Shown in pieces: positions 34,633-48,553 of a DNA stretch of 64,000 nt (its first letter is position 1; each line of letters begins with the position of its first letter). Under the pieces are notes generated by a model. The model saw only the letters and a program-made list of their open reading frames with translations, searched no databases and was not told the DNA's origin. This DNA is from Megascapheus bottae (Eukaryota; Chordata; Mammalia; Rodentia; Geomyidae): NCBI GenBank assembly GCA_024803745.1, contig JANJXV010000193.1, positions 1,178,001 to 1,242,000 of the forward strand, read 5' to 3'. Position numbers and translations under genes: made by a program.

Positions 34633-35163
34633 TCATTTTCTGTTCTTTATAATACCTAAATTATGTTCAGCCACGGAAAAACTCACTTCTGCAATGTCTA
34701 ACCTGCTACCAAAGCTATCTACTTTATTTTTCATCTCCCTTGCTTCTAATTGCTCACTTTTGATGCCTTGCATCTCTTGTTTTAGACCATGTATGGATTT
34801 CTTTATCTCCTTAATTTCCTTTTGAGTGGTTAGCTCAGTAGCTTTATTTTCTTTGGACATTTGCTGGAGTTTGGTCACGTTTTTATTTGTGGATTTTATG
34901 AATTCATCCATCTTTCTTTGAAAAACCTTTATTATGGCCTCCTTTATGGCTTCTTCTTTTTCACTTATCACCTTGTTTTTGCTTTCCTCTTGTTCAGGTA
35001 AGGCTTCCTCCATTATCTCTTTCTTTATATTTTCACATTTTTCATTAATGATGTTTTTCAATTGCATTTGTGTAGCACTTGGAAGACTGTCCTCTAGTTT
35101 TGCCAGTGACAGTTCCATTGTCTGTTTACATTGGGTGGGGGATGTTGTTTCTTGATTTGACAT
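34633..35163 (-). pseudogene. L1 ORF1 N-terminal coiled-coil segment
   Basis: 176 codons rich in Lys/Glu with heptad-like spacing, starting MSNQETTSPTQCK.. and ending in a frameshift before the RRM-like part, which continues at 34,636-34,382. The shape (coiled coil, RRM, C-terminal domain) matches L1 ORF1p, the RNA-binding chaperone. Confidence 0.8.
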
Positions 35164-35875
35164 TTTTCTTGAGTTTCTTGTTCTGCCTATTTTAAAATGG
35201 GAGCAATGTTACTACTAAATACGATTATAGTTTTTCAGATATAACCAACCTAGACCTCTGTAGCTGGCAGAATCTAGATGTTCACAAGTTTTGATTGGTA
35301 TTATCACTCTTTCTTTTTGTGCACTTACAGACCAGTCTAATACAACCACTGATAGGCGATTTATACCAAAAACAATAATCCTCTCAATCCAATCTCTATT
35401 GTCTTTAAGTCCCTCTGAGCCTAGAGAATAATTAACCACCTACATATACAATATTGCTCAACAGCCATCAAGTGTCGATCCGTGCAGTATAAGGGTTGAA
35501 AGACGAGCAGAGGTCCAGAGATAGAAAAAAAGAATGAGAGAGGTCAGGGGAGGTGCAAGAGGATTAACGTAGGAGTGTAAGAATATTGTAGTAATGAAGA
35601 AAAGGTATAGCATATGGATAACTGACCTAAGTTGGTAAAAAGGTAGCATATTTGAGTACAAAGTTTGGAAAGTATTAGAATAAAACTTATGTGTTGCTGC
35701 ACGACTAGCTCTTAGCCCTACCAGTGGCCTCACAGTGGACCATGGGATGGATCTGTTTTTCTTGTCTACGTTGAGGGAAAGGGGATTTTCACAAGATGCA
35801 GAAGCGAAGATTTCAGAAGCAAATGCTGTGAGTGAATTAGCTCGTAAAAAGCATTTTTATTTTCTTTTATTTTTC

Positions 35876-36494
35876 TGCCAGTCTTGGGGCTTGAATTCAG
35901 GGCCTGAGCACTGTCCTCGGGTTTTCTCAAGTCTAGCCCTCTGCCACTTGAGCCACAGTGCCACATCTAGATTTTCTATCTATGTGGTACTGAGCAATCA
36001 AACCCAGATCTTCATGGATGCTAGGCAAGCACTCTACCACTATGCCAAACTCTCAACCCTGACATACTAATTATAAAGTCATCATCATCATCATCATCAT
36101 CATCATATCCAAATATCCTTTCTCCTACAAAGAATGAACACTTAACTGTGTCTAATGCTTTTTTTTTAATTTCACTAATTCTTCTGTGTTTTTCCCTCTT
36201 GCATTTTTTACACATGACAGCAAAGCTAATCATCAGGAAAAAATTGATTAGGATACAGAAACCTAATAATATCCTAGTAGATTGACGTCAAAAATATGTG
36301 CAAGATGCCCTGTGTGTTTGACCTAGTGGGAGAGTCCTTGGCTACCAAGCAGTAAGCCTCAGGTTTGATTCCTCATTACCACATACATAGAAAACGCTGC
36401 AAGTGGTGCTGTGGCTCGGTGGGACAACTAAAGCCTAAAGAAAGCCCAAGAACAATGTTCACACTCTGAGGTCAAGTCCCAAGACTAGCAAAAA
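35876..36494. repeat. Two SINEs of arm A, unit 2
   Basis: 35,876-36,063 is an antisense ID-type composite and 36,315-36,494 a sense one, copies of 118-305 and 556-735. A (CAT)n tract lies between them at about 36,078-36,107. Confidence 0.8.
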
Positions 36495-36906
36495 CAAAAA
36501 AAATTCGCCAAGGGGCAAAATGCAGGCAGAGAAGGCACTGTGAAGCAAATGTTTTGTAAAGGATGAGGGCAATATTGACCCTTAAGTTTGGATCTTCCCT
36601 AAGAAAGTCTCCTTGAGCCTGAGACCCGACTGGTAGTTGGGCCTAGTGGAAGACATTGGGATTGGAGAAATAAGGTTTGCTGTATACTACATCCACATGT
36701 ATATTGTGAGATTGGAGGAGAGATTAAGCCTCCAGTATGTCTTTGGTGAGGTCTTTTGTGAGCAAGGATCTTTGGTCATTGGGCCCTGAAAGGTGACCCT
36801 GCCTCCCTCACAATGGAACAGAATTTGGAACCCTGTTAACCAAGCCACTGTAACTAACAACCAGCTCAAGCCAGCTCACTTGGCCTGTGGCTCAGGAGGA
36901 AGAAAG

Positions 36907-37070
36907 ATGTTGCTGTGCTGTTGCCCAAGGTCAGGAAACTTGAGTCTCAGGCATGGAAGTTGTGGATGTCTTACTCGAAGATGTACCTGCTAGATCATTG
37001 CCAAGCCACAAATCCAGTATAACAGAACTTTCTCAAAGAAGAAGGCCAGGAAAATCTAGGGCAACCAGAT
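36907..37070 (+). pseudogene. RalGDS-like first-exon relic in arm A, unit 2
   Basis: Copy of the relic at 1144-1310. It opens MLLCCCPRSG.. and stops after 28 codons, like unit 1. Confidence 0.5.
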
Positions 37071-37134
37071 GAGGTAAATTTCTAAGAAGAAATGTATTTG
37101 ACCCCATCATCCTCCCCACACACTACAACTTTCT

Positions 37135-39424
37135 TTTTTTTTCATTTTTTATTGTAATTAGTAAAAGGGTTAGATGATATTTGCCAGATAGAAGGTGCAT
37201 TAATTCACATACATTGATACCCTTTCACATGTCTTGGTACCCATTTCCCTCCAACCCCACACCCCCCACCCGTCTTGGTTTTCCCCCCTTCCCTATCAAA
37301 TTTCAAATATCCAAATACAAATAAATTCAATATATCAGATAACAAAGTGAGATACTATACCAATATGGGATAACCAAGGGACAGCAAGCGAGATGAGAGA
37401 CAACATTGTACATTAAGGACAACAATCATTCATTATATGGCTTTTGTGTCAATATCCTGGAGGTCCTTTCAATTAGCTTCACATTATATGGCCTTATATA
37501 TGGCCTTTTGCTCTATTGCCAATCTCTGCTAGTAGAGCCCAAGGTTTCTACTGATTATGACGAATGAGGGAAACCACTGAGCCTAAGTTCCTTTGAGTCT
37601 GGCTTACTTCACTTAATATGATTTGTTCTAAGTCTTTCCATTTCCTAACAAATGGGGCGATGTCATTCTTTCTGACAGCAGCATAGAATTCCATTGTGTA
37701 CAAATACCACAACTTGTTGATCCACTCATCAACTGAGGGACATCTGGGTTGGTTCCATATCTTTGCTATGGTGAATAGTGCTGCAATGAACATTGTTGTG
37801 CTAGTGGGTTTAGTATGCCCTTGTTTCTGGATTGTTGGGTAAATGCCAAGTACTGGAATTGCTGGGTCATAGGGGAGTTGTATGTTTAGCGTTTTGAGGC
37901 ACTGCCGCACTGCTTTCCATAGTGGTTGAACGAGTTTGCACTCCCACCAACAGTGTAGTAGTGATCCCTCCTGACCACATCCCCTCCAGCATCTGTTGTC
38001 ATTCGTTTTCCTGATCCTGGCCATTCTAACTGGAGTTAGGTGGAATCTTAGACTTGTTTTGATTTGCATTTCTTTTATGACCAGAGATGTTGAGCATTTC
38101 TTCATGTGTCTATAGGCCATTTTTGTTTCTTCTTCAGAGAAGACTCTCTTTAAGTCTTTGGCCCATTTTGTAATGGGATGGGTGTTACTTTGGAGGTTAG
38201 TTTTGGAGTGATTCAGTTTTTTGAGTTGTTGATATATTTTAGATATGAGGCCTTGTTCCGTTGTTTGGGTGGTGAAGATCTTCTCCCACTCTGTAGGCTT
38301 CCTGATTAGTTTACTAGCTATATCCGTTGCCATACAAAAGCTCTGCAGTTTAATGCAGTCCCACTTATCCAGCCTTTCTCTGATTTGTTGTGATTCTTGG
38401 TCCTTATTAAGAAAGTTTCGACCTGTACCAAGGAGGCCTAGTGTATCTCCTATTCCTTCCTGTAAACTTTTCAGTGTGTCAGCTTTTACCTCCACGTCTT
38501 TGATCCATTTGGAGTTAATTCTAGTGCAAGGTGACAAAGAAGGATCCAACTTTAGTTTTCTGCAGGTGTTTAACCAGTTCTGCCAGCACAACTTGTTGAA
38601 GAGGCTATCTTTCTTCCATTCTATTTTTTTGGCTCCCTGGTCAAAGATTAGGTGGCCATAGGTCTGTGGTTTAATATCTGGGTCCGCAGTTCTACTCCAT
38701 TGGACTTCAGGCCTGTTCTTGTGCCAGTACCAAGCTGTTTTGGGAATTATAGCTCTGTAATAGAGCCTTAAGTTTGGAATTGAAATTCCTCCAGCGCTGT
38801 TCTTTCTGCTAAGAAGTGTTTTTGCTATACGGGGTCTTTTATTATTCCATATGAAATTTTGAATTGCCTCTTCTATGTCTTTAAAGAATGACATTGGGAT
38901 GTTGATTGGTATTACATTGAATTTGTAGATAGCCCTTGGCAAGATTGTCATTTTCACAATGTTGATTCTTCCATTCCAGGAGCAAGGGAGGTTTTTCCCT
39001 TTCCTTAGTTCTGCTTTTATTTCCTTTTTTATGGTTTTAAAGTTTTCATCTAAACGGTCCTTTACATTCTTAGTTAAGCTAATTGCTAGGTACTTTATTT
39101 TCTTTGAGGCTACTGTGAAAGGAATTTCTTTCCTGATTATTGCCTCGTTCTTCTCAGTGTTGGCATAAAGTAAGGTAGTTGATTTGTGAGGGTTCATTTT
39201 ATGGCCTGTTACCCTTCCAAAGCTTTGAATCAGCTCAAGGAGCTTGGGAGTAGAGTCTATAGGATTCTTTAAATACAGAATCATGTCATCGGCAAAGAGG
39301 GATAGGTTTATTTCCTCTTTCCCTTCTTGGATCCCCTTTATGCTTGCTTCTTGCCTTATTGCACTGCCTAGGAATTCTAGTACTATGTTAAAAAGGAGTG
39401 GAGGGAGTGGGCATCCTGAATGCT
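37135..39424 (-). mobile_element. LINE-1, 5'-truncated, unit 2
   Basis: Copy of 1370-3640 with the same truncation and flanks. Here ORF2 is open for 578 codons (39,284-37,548) through its C-terminus (..LGSVVSLIRHNQ), from just after FADD. It keeps the codons that unit 1 lost near 3360 and the Lys where unit 1 has a stop at 2000. It still lacks the endonuclease and most of RT, so it is not autonomous. Confidence 0.95.
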
Positions 39425-40707
39425 ACCCCCTAGCACTTTAATATAAAGCTTTGGGCTGTGGCATTTTAAGCACAATTCAACGCTCTGTTTTTTGCTGGTT
39501 AATTAGAGGTAAAAATATTATGGAATGTATTGCGTGGCTGATTTTGAACTGGAATCCTCAGTTCTCAGCTTATCTTGAGTACCTAGGATTACAGTACTTT
39601 TACAACATGTATGCTCATACACATTGCTTCTGATCCAAACACTCATTGTTCTATTTAACTAACAAGATGTGAGGAACGATGATTGACTGTAATTTACTAG
39701 ATGGGATTCTAGTGAGTATATATTTCCACTTCCACTCTGAAGCCAGGGAAATGTTTCTGGTACATGTTTCAACTATCTCCCAAAGAGGAAATAATATGTG
39801 AGTACGTTTGGTAGTATTTCAGATAGGAGATGGACTTTGGTGTTTGGAACCTGTTGGGCAGAGTGTATCAGCTGGGCTGTGATAACAGAGATGATGTTAC
39901 AGACAGTAATATCTTCATCCCAGACAGACTTAATCCAGATCCTTGGATTTCAGGCCTTGAGTAGATAGAATTACAAGTGTGAGCTGCCACCACCACCTGG
40001 TTCATTTTGGAAACCTTAATTGCTTCTCATTTGTTCCTTTCCTATTTTGGAAGATTGATCTAAGCTGGCTGATTGTGCATCACAATGAAGTGATTGGCCT
40101 CAGGAATTGCAAATATTTGTTTCATCAGCACGGAATGAATGAAGTTGATCTAAACCCAATAGTATTTTCCTTCTGATAAATAGGGAACTTACTTATATCA
40201 TTTTTCCTTGCCTTTGCTTTCCCAAAGCAAGCAACATGTTTCTTAAAAACTATACTTCATGAGAATATTATAATTAGAAGCTATCTTCTGCACACTTCAG
40301 AATAGTCCTTGCATTTATAAACTTATATTACAATATTAGGTAGAAGAATGGTGACTGTTAGTTTCATAACTACTTCATATGTTTTACTCTTTAAGGCTCA
40401 TTAAGTCAAGAAGGGATTAAATACATTTATATAATAGTAGAAAATAGCTCCTGCTGATTTGATGTGTGTGCAGATGATACACAGATTTATTAGGATTACT
40501 CAAAAGTTTTCTTCAAATTTTCAGTAGTAGACTGCTATGCTAACTGGTAGGTGATAGTAATGATGCTGAAATTCTATGAATCAGCTATGAAGCAGAATTT
40601 CAGGGGAGAGTATTTGCTAGGGACTTAATTTCTAAGACGCATATCAAGAATATTGAACTATAACACCAAATGATGGAGGACTCAGCGTCACATATTGTTG
40701 TTTTATG

Positions 40708-41161
40708 CAAGTCCTGGGACTTGAACCCAGGGCCTGGGAACTGTCCTTAAAAGTTTTTTTTTGCTTCATGCTAGTGTTCTACCACTTTATGCACAGCTCC
40801 ACTTCCAGATTTTTGGTAATGAACTGTAAATCAGAATATCATGCAATGTGTTTGGGCTGGATTCAAACCTGATTCTGTGTAGATAGGATTCCAAGTGTGA
40901 GCGCACAGAGCCTGGCTAGTATCATTCATCATTCAAGTCATGGGACTGCAATTCTGCACCTGGGTCTTGTCACTGAGCTTTTCAGCTCAAGACTACTGCC
41001 CTATCCCTTGAGCCATAGGGCCACTTCTGGGTTTCTGGTGGTTAATTGGAGATAAGAGTCACATGGACTTCAGTGCCCAGGCTGACTTTGAACTGCTATC
41101 CTTGGATCCCAGCCTCTTGAGTAGCTACATTTACAAGTGTGAGCCACCATACCCGGCTAAA
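40708..41161 (-). repeat. Two composite SINEs, unit 2
   Basis: Copies of the antisense SINEs at 4925-5140 and 5158-5378. Confidence 0.75.
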
Positions 41162-42869
41162 TTATTTTTTAAGTTAATTTTTTTTGTTAAGTCAATATAT
41201 AGTTGGCATACGGTTACATAAGTAATGAACACATTTCTTAAGAAAATTGTTATCCCCTCCCTCATTTTTCTCTGTTTTCCTACCCTCAGCCCCCTCTCCA
41301 CCCAGATTGTTCAGTTCATTTCCGTTTAGTGTCTTCCAAGTATCACTGTTCAATTGGTTCACCCTTTTTCCTTTGTTTTTTTTTACCATTTTATTATACC
41401 CTCTCCATTCCCCAAATCACATAAACCTATGTACAAGACACAGGGTACCCGAATTCAACACAGTGACTACAGAGAATAAAACTAAAGGGAAAAAGAAGAA
41501 AAGAGGTAAAAAGCAAAGAAAATGAAAGAACATCATACAGTACCTTAGAAGCAACAACACTGAAAAAACAAAACATAAAACCTTGGGCTGAAAATGAAGC
41601 TTGCCTAGCATGTATGAAACCCTGGATTCCATTCCTCAGCACCACATAAACAAAAAACTGGAAGTGCCACTGTGACTCAGCTGGTAGATTTCTAACGTTC
41701 AGCACAGAGTGTCTCCAAGTGACAAAAATCTGTCACATTTAAGTCAGTCTTCAAAACTTTGCTAGGAACCAGTTATGTGATTTGGAATAAAGTCCAGTTT
41801 TCAAAAAATCACTAGCCAGGCGCTGGAGGGTCATAATTGTCATTCTACTAGCCAGGGAGAAGGTGATTCAAAGCCTTTGCAAGCATAAAAAATGAAAACA
41901 AAAAAAACTGTAAGATTCTACTCTCCACTTATCCACCCAAAAACTAAGTGGAGTTGTGGCTAAAACTGGTACAGCATTAGCCTTGAGGAAAAAGAACTAA
42001 GAGACCTTGCCCTGGTCCAAAGTTCAACCTCCCCACCAAGAAACAAAAAAAAAGGAGTCCAGATACCTTAGTTTAAAAAGTATATCTGGATATCTTAGTA
42101 GATTTTTCTGATCTTTCCTCATTCATCTGATGGAACCACATAATCTTGATCCTGATCTGACTAAGAGCCTGCATTGTGCTTAATAAATTCATTCCACATA
42201 TTCCAGTAGAATCTGGACAGCTAACAGCCACTTACCAATGCTTTATTCTACGTTTAGGCCAGTATGTCTTCATACCATCTACACAGTCAGCTATATCATC
42301 TTTCCAGAAGTATCATTGAGTGTAGAACACTCAGAACTAAAATAATTGCATAAAGATGTAATAAAAACCCTTGATTCATTAAGAAAATTTCTGTACCACT
42401 TAGAGCAAGTACATTAGTGGTATTTACCTCTAGCCTCTTTTTTAAAAAATTTATTAACATTGAATTTTACATCATATTTCAAATGTCATGTTTAACCAAC
42501 AAGTATTCAAGAAGGGAATCGCTATACAATCACTGGCACATAGTTTTTAGAATATAGTAAAAATTAAGCTGAGTCTTTGTATGTCATAGATACAGATTAA
42601 TCTATAATAAAACACATGTCTATAGAGTGTATAGTCTATCCTAGATTTTTATGTCTATGTAGTTATGTTTATATCTCCAAAATTATGTCCAGAACTTTGG
42701 GTATCAACTATTCAATCATCGCTCTACTACTGTTTGAAACTAATATCCATATATTAAGGATATCATGTACCTTTTGTTCCTTGGTCTTGACTTATCTCAC
42801 TCAACAGGATTCACTCTAATTTCATCCACTACCCCAAAAATGCCATTATTATTTTTTTCTGTGCAGATC

Positions 42870-43378
42870 TTCTTTTTATGTATTTATATTTATTGTAATT
42901 TATAGAAGGGTTACATTATATTCACCAGATAGAAGGTGCATTACTTCTCAAACTTTGATACCCCATGTAATGATATGGTCCCCATTTCCCTTCCCCTACC
43001 CCCATTCATGTTCATTTCTCCCCTTCCCTATCCAATTTCAAATAACCAATTAGGCACATATGAAATATATCAGAAAACAAGGTGAAATATTGTAACAATA
43101 TGATATAACCAAGGGATAGCAAAAGAGATAAGAGATCACATAGTTCATTAAGGACAACAATCACTCATTATATGAGTTTTGTTTCTTTATCTTGGAGGTC
43201 CTTACATTTAGTGTCATACTATTTGTCACGATGTCTCTAGATTTTGTTCTATTGTAAATCTCTGGTAGCAGAGCCCAAGGTTTCTACTGAATTTGACAAA
43301 TGAGGGAGACTCTTGGGCCTATGTTCCTTTGAGTTTGGCTTACTTCAGTTAATATGATTTTTTTCCTTTTCATCCACT
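42870..43378 (-). mobile_element. LINE-1 3'-end fragment, unit 2
   Basis: Copy of 7077-7540 that keeps the 26-bp segment near 42,965 ('atgtaatgatatggt'). Confidence 0.85.
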
Positions 43379-43430
43379 TCCCCGAGAATGCCATTATTTT
43401 ATCTTGTCGGTTGGCTATATATCATTCCAT

Positions 43431-43442
43431 TGTGTGTGTGTG

Positions 43443-43493
<51 letters not shown>

Positions 43494-43498
43494 GCGTG
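43431..43498. repeat. (TG)n microsatellite, unit 2
   Basis: Longer than its unit-1 partner at 7618-7662. Confidence 0.95.
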
Positions 43499-43583
43499 TA
43501 TCACATTTTTTGTAGTAGGGCATCTGGTTGTTTCCATCATCCAACCTCATTTTCTACAGATATTTTTATAGTCTCTTTTTTAT

Positions 43584-44700
43584 TTTCAGGGTAATGTATA
43601 GAGGGGTTACGATTACATTTACAGGTAGTGGACTGCATTACTTCTCACACATTTATTCCACTCCACATGTTTTTGTCCCCAGTTCCCTCTCCCCTCCCCT
43701 TCCCAATCATCTTGTTTCCCCCCTTCCCTTTCCTATTTGACATAAACAAATAAACATATATACAATATGCCAGGGAAAAATCAGATACAGTAACAATCTG
43801 ACATTAACCAAAGGGCAAAATAAGAGATGAGAAATAACATAGTAGATTAAGGACAAAAATCACACAAGATTAAGAGCAACGATGACACAAGATATAGCTC
43901 TTGTTCCCATATCCTAGAGATCCTTTCATTTAGCCTCATCCTATATGACCTTATATACCTAGGTTTTTGAGTTATTGTAATCCTCTGCTAGGAGAGTCCT
44001 AGATGTGAACTAATTATTACAAATGAGGGAAACCATTGAGCTTATGTTTCTTTGGGTCTGGCTGCTTCACTTAATATGAATTTTTCCAAGTCTTTCCATT
44101 TCCTTACAAATGGGGCGATGTCATTCCTTCTGATGGCAGCATAGCATTCCATTGTGTATAAGTACCACATCTTCTTGATTCAGTCATCTACTGAGTGGCA
44201 TCTGGGTTGGTTTCATATCTTTGCTATGGTAAATAGTGCTGCAATGAGCATCATTGTGGTAGTGGCTTTAGTATGTCCTTTTTTCTGGACAATTGGGTAG
44301 ATGCCAAGTAGTGGATTTGCTGGATCATAGGGGAGCTCTATGTTCAGTCTTTTGAGGAACCACCACACTGCTTTCCCTAGTGGTTGAACGAGTTTACACT
44401 CGCACCAACAGTGTAGGTGTGATCCCACCTGGTCACTTCCCCACCAGTATCTCTTATTAGATTTTTTGATAATGGCCATTCTGACTGGAGTCAGGTGGAA
44501 TCTCAAAGTTGTTTTGATTTTCATTTCCCTTATTGCTAGAGATATGGAGCATTTCTTCATGTGTCTAAAGCCCATTTTAATTTTTTCTTCAGAGAATACT
44601 CTTTTAAGTCTTTAGCCCACCTTTTAATAGGATGGTTGTTTCTTTGAAGATTTGTTTGGGAGAGATTCATTTTTTTCAGCTATAGATATATTTTAGATAA
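43584..44700 (-). mobile_element. LINE-1 3'-end fragment with ORF2 C-terminus, unit 2
   Basis: Copy of 7745-8870. ORF2 C-terminal codons are open from 44,575 to 44,213 (120 codons, MGFRHMKKCS.. to ..LIAALFTIAKI), longer than in unit 1, where indels interrupt it. Confidence 0.88.
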
Positions 44701-44723
44701 CCACATATATTTTTGTAGAAAAA

Positions 44724-45067
44724 AGAATGGAAGCCATCATGCTGGCTCACAACTTAATTTCAGCTACTTAGGAGGCTCAGGGCTTAGGATCACAGGTCAA
44801 AGCCAACCAGGGCCCTACAGTGTGTGAGATCAAACTCTGTGAACATACAATGACTGTAAGAGGAATCTCACTGCCTGGGAATGTAGCCTAATGGTAGAGT
44901 GCTCACCTAGAATGCATGAAGACCTAGGTTCTATTCACCGGTACCGCATATTCAGAAAAAAGCTAGAAGTGGCGCTGTGTTTAAATAGACAGAGCACTCA
45001 CCTTGGGCAAGCGAGTCCAATGAAAATGTCTAGGCCCTGAGTCCAAGCCGTAGGACTGGCAAAAAAA
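44724..45067 (+). repeat. B-like and ID-type SINE pair, unit 2
   Basis: Copies of 8885-8998 and 9043-9228. Confidence 0.8.
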
Positions 45068-45485
45068 AAAAGAGCAATCTTACTTAAGTAACAAGGAATG
45101 TACCCTATATTTATACAGACTGAAAAATTCATTAAGAAATTAGAAAATATGTATAAAGTGCATAATTTCTTTTGTGTGTTGGCACTGGGTCTTCAACTGA
45201 GTGCTTCAGCTCTATCCCTGACCTTTTCTGCTCAAGGCTAGCACTGTACCAATGCAGCCCCAAATCAACTATCTTCAATTGAGATATAAGCGATGAATAT
45301 TTCAGGGTGCTTCATGAAAAACATTTTTATAAATTGAAACTTTCAACACAGTCTTATTTTAGTATGAATGTTGAGATGGGAAGAGACAGAAAAAGTGAAA
45401 TGTTTCCTGATCCCCATAGGGAAGAGACTCAGCAGAACCACTGTGGTCTGCAGGCTTCTTTGTGAGTTTTGTTTGCTTGTTTGAT

Positions 45486-46590
45486 TTTTGTCAATTGTGG
45501 GGCTTGAACTCTGGGCCTGGGCACTGTCCCTGAGCTCTTCAGCTCAAGGCTAGTGCTTTAATCTGTGAGCCACAGTGCCACTTCTGGTTTTTCTGGCAGT
45601 TAACTGGGTACTTTGGCTGGCTTTAAACTTTGATTCTCAGATCTTAGCCTCCTGAGTAGCTAAGATTATAGGTGTGAGGTACCATCACCAGGCTGCTGCT
45701 CTGTTACTATGCAGGTTCTGGATCAAGAACTTCAAGTTCTTACTTCAATTTTTTCTTCTCTTGCCTGATACTCTGCCATTTCAACGAAGCCCCAGTTCCT
45801 GGTCTTTGTTGGTTAATGAGAGATATTATGATTTTCTAATATTCAGAGCAATGATTATAAAACCCAGCATTTTACTTACTTGAATAAATTAAGAGACAGG
45901 ACCTAGTGAGATGGAAAACAAAATTTTTTTTCAAGTTGCTATCCTGTTCTAATGCATAAGTCTGGCTATTTTGCTTACACACAAATATGTATTTTACCAA
46001 TTTCTACTCTATTTTTGCTTAGCTTACATCCACCACTGCCATTTCATAGATTTTGTTGTTGTTGTTTGCGGTGCTTGAACTCTGTGCCTGGGCTGTTCCT
46101 CAGATCTTCAGTTCAATGCCAGTGCTCTACTACTTTTGATTTGGCCAGTCCTGGCCTTGAACTCAGGGACTGAGCACTGTCCTTATATTTTCTCAAGGCT
46201 AGGGCTCTACCACTTCAGCCTCAGCACCACTTCCAGCATTTTTCTATGTATGTGATATTGAGGAATTGAACCCAGGTCTTCGTGCATGCTATGCAAGCAC
46301 TCTACCACTAGGCCAAACTCCCAGCACAAAATTATTCATCATTACTATTAGCTATCTTCTTTTTTTTATTATTGATTCGTCATGTTGCTTGGACTTTGGG
46401 CCTGGACTGTCCCTGACCTCTTCAGCTCAAGGCTAGCGCTCTTCCTCTACAGCTCCATTTTTGGTTTCTGGTAGTTAATTGGTGATGTAAGTCTCACAAA
46501 CATATGTGTCCAGGCTGGCTTTGGGCTTTGAACCAAGATCCTCCAATCTCAGCCTCCATAGTAGGTAGAATTACATGCTTCAGCCAGCAG
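45486..46590 (-). repeat. SINE cluster, unit 2
   Basis: Antisense SINEs at 45,486-45,695, 46,144-46,331 and 46,377-46,590, matching 9650-9858, 10,308-10,495 and 10,540-10,755. Confidence 0.85.
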
Positions 46591-46605
46591 TGCCTGACTG
46601 TTTGA

Positions 46606-46673
46606 TGTCTCTGTCTCTGTCTCTCTGTCTGTCTGTCTCTGTCTGTCTGCCTGTCTGTCTCTCTGGCTCTCTG

Positions 46674-46706
<33 letters not shown>

Positions 46707-46707
46707 G

Positions 46708-46772
<65 letters not shown>

Positions 46773-46783
46773 GTCTCTCTTTT
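46606..46783. repeat. TC-rich microsatellite, unit 2
   Basis: Partner of 10,765-10,977. It is about 35 bases shorter, with different TGTC interruptions. Confidence 0.95.
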
Positions 46784-46789
46784 GGTTGT

Positions 46790-48553
46790 AAGACTTTAAT
46801 TGTGCACCTGGGCAGTGTCCCTGGGCTCTTCAGCTCAAGGCTACAACCTTAAACACCTTGAGCCACAGTGTCACTTCTGGTTTTCTGGTGCTTAAGTGGA
46901 AGAAACAGTTTCATGCACTTTAGTGTCTGGCCTGGCTTTGAACTGTGATCCTCAGAACCCAACCTTCTGAGATCATTTCCAGCTTTTTTTTGGTGTAAGT
47001 GGTACAGAGTAATTGAACACAGGGCTTTGTTCATACTAGGGCAAGCAAACTACCACTAGTGTGCACTCCAGCCTTAGATAAGGGCTTTCTTTTTCTTTTT
47101 CTTTTTTTCACTCATGGGGCTTGAACTCTGGGCCTGGATGTTTACCTTAAGCTCTTCAGCTCAAGGCAAGAGCTCTACCACTTGAGGCACATTGTCATTT
47201 TGAATTTTCTGGATTATTTGGAAATAAGATTCTCACAGATTTTTATGCCTGGGCCGTCTTTGAACCTCGATCCTCCAGGGTAGCTAGGATTACCAGGGTG
47301 AGCCACCAGTCACGGGCATTAAATTATTATTTTTTGCATGTCCTATGGCTTCAACTCATGGCCAGAGCACTATCCTAGGGCTTGCTCAAGGATAGCACTT
47401 TACTTCAGCCAGCCAACTCCCGGTCCAAATAGGCCACTCTTGAAGCTAGAATTACAGAGATCGGCCATAATACTGGCATGTTGTTATCTAAGTATATAAT
47501 TTTTCTTCTATTTTTGATGGCTTTTCCTTAGTGTACATATTTCCTACATATTTTATGGAAAACTTCCTTCCCACTGGGGCCATAAGTTAAGCCTAGTGGA
47601 AGCGTTCTTGCCGAGCATGAATGAAGACCCAAGTTCAATTCCTCAGCACAACATTGATAAAAAAAGATAAAAGTGGTGCTGTGGCACATGTGATAGAACT
47701 TGCGCCTTAAGAATAAACAAAAACAAAAACAAGGATAGTGCTCAGGTCCTGAGTCTAAGCCCAGTACTGGCAAAAAAAAATTCTGCCCAAAGTAGACATT
47801 TAAACTTATTGTACTTTTCAAAAAATTTGTTGTTCAAGGTGATATACAAAGAGATTGCTGTTACATATGTAATGAGTACATTTCTTGTAAACACTGTTAC
47901 CCCCTCCCCCATTTTCTCTTTCCTTTCCCCCCAAGTCATAAATTTCATTTACAACAAATATATATGTATTTTCATTCCTGAAAAAAATAGTTTAAAATGT
48001 GTTCAAATAAATGATGTAGGTTGATATATTTATCAAAATGGATTACTTGAACTCTAAAATAAACATTCTAAGTAATTTTTCTCATAAAATTGTAGTAATG
48101 CTATAAAACTAATATAAAAGGAATTTTAGTTATTAATTTCTTATGTTTTACCTTTAACATTATTACACTAAGCATACTGTTTATGGTATTAATACAGACA
48201 GCATGAAATATGATTATGTAAAAAAATTAAATGATTAAAAATAGTAAGTTTGGGGGCCAGTAGTTTGGCTTGGTGGCACACACCCTGGACTGGCAAAAAA
48301 GAAGTAGGGTTAGATAAATCAGATTTATTTCCAAATGTGTGGAAAATGGTATGATTTCTTGTTTGGCTAGTCCTGCGGCTTGAACTGAGGGACCAGGAAC
48401 TGTCCTTGGCCACATTTGTTCAAGGGTGGCACTCTTACACCTGAGCAACAGTGCCCCATCTGCTTTTTCTGTGTATGCAGTGTCGAGGAATTGAATCAAG
48501 GTCTTCTTGTATAGAAGGCGAGCACTCTACAACTAGGCAACATTAAAAGCCAA
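46790..48553. repeat. SINE-rich stretch, unit 2
   Basis: Contains SINEs at 46,790-47,062 (-), 47,107-47,315 (-), 47,579-47,775 (+) and 48,363-48,553 (-), and the old LINE-like block at 47,808-47,960. All are copies of unit-1 elements between 10,985 and 12,750. Confidence 0.75.

Larger units (their letters stand above)
31796..35748 (-). mobile_element. Long LINE-1, 5' portion with ORF1 and ORF2 N-terminal two-thirds
   Basis: Antisense L1, read from right to left. A 5' UTR-like stretch occupies 35,748-35,164. ORF1 runs 35,163-34,179 in three pieces: coiled coil, RRM-like part (..SQSKSRKYERALQEVQDTIR..) and C-terminal domain (..YKGKPIRITPDFSAETMQA..), broken by two frameshifts. ORF2 endonuclease is 33,923-33,069. 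The RT region follows (..LPLKKSPGPDGFTAEFYK.. at 32,880-32,449, ..[11 protein letters not shown].. at 32,370-32,188, and a piece at 32,137-31,796 ending after the FADD motif). It is truncated at 31,796, so it lacks the ORF2 C-terminus and 3' UTR. Several frameshifts make it dead. Confidence 0.92.
35749..37134 (+). repeat. Inverted-repeat arm A, unit 2
   Basis: This is the unit-2 copy of arm A, mirrored by 51,388-52,745. Its left end is visible: homology to arm B fades at about 35,748, and leftward lies the 5' side of the long antisense L1. Its right end is the L1 poly-A start at about 37,135. Arm A is therefore bracketed by L1 sequence on both sides. Confidence 0.8.

Noticed and set aside
35749..35760. 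Base 35,758 as the exact duplication breakpoint
   Set aside because: It only corresponds to base 1 of the window; with a tandem period the apparent start is set by the window edge.
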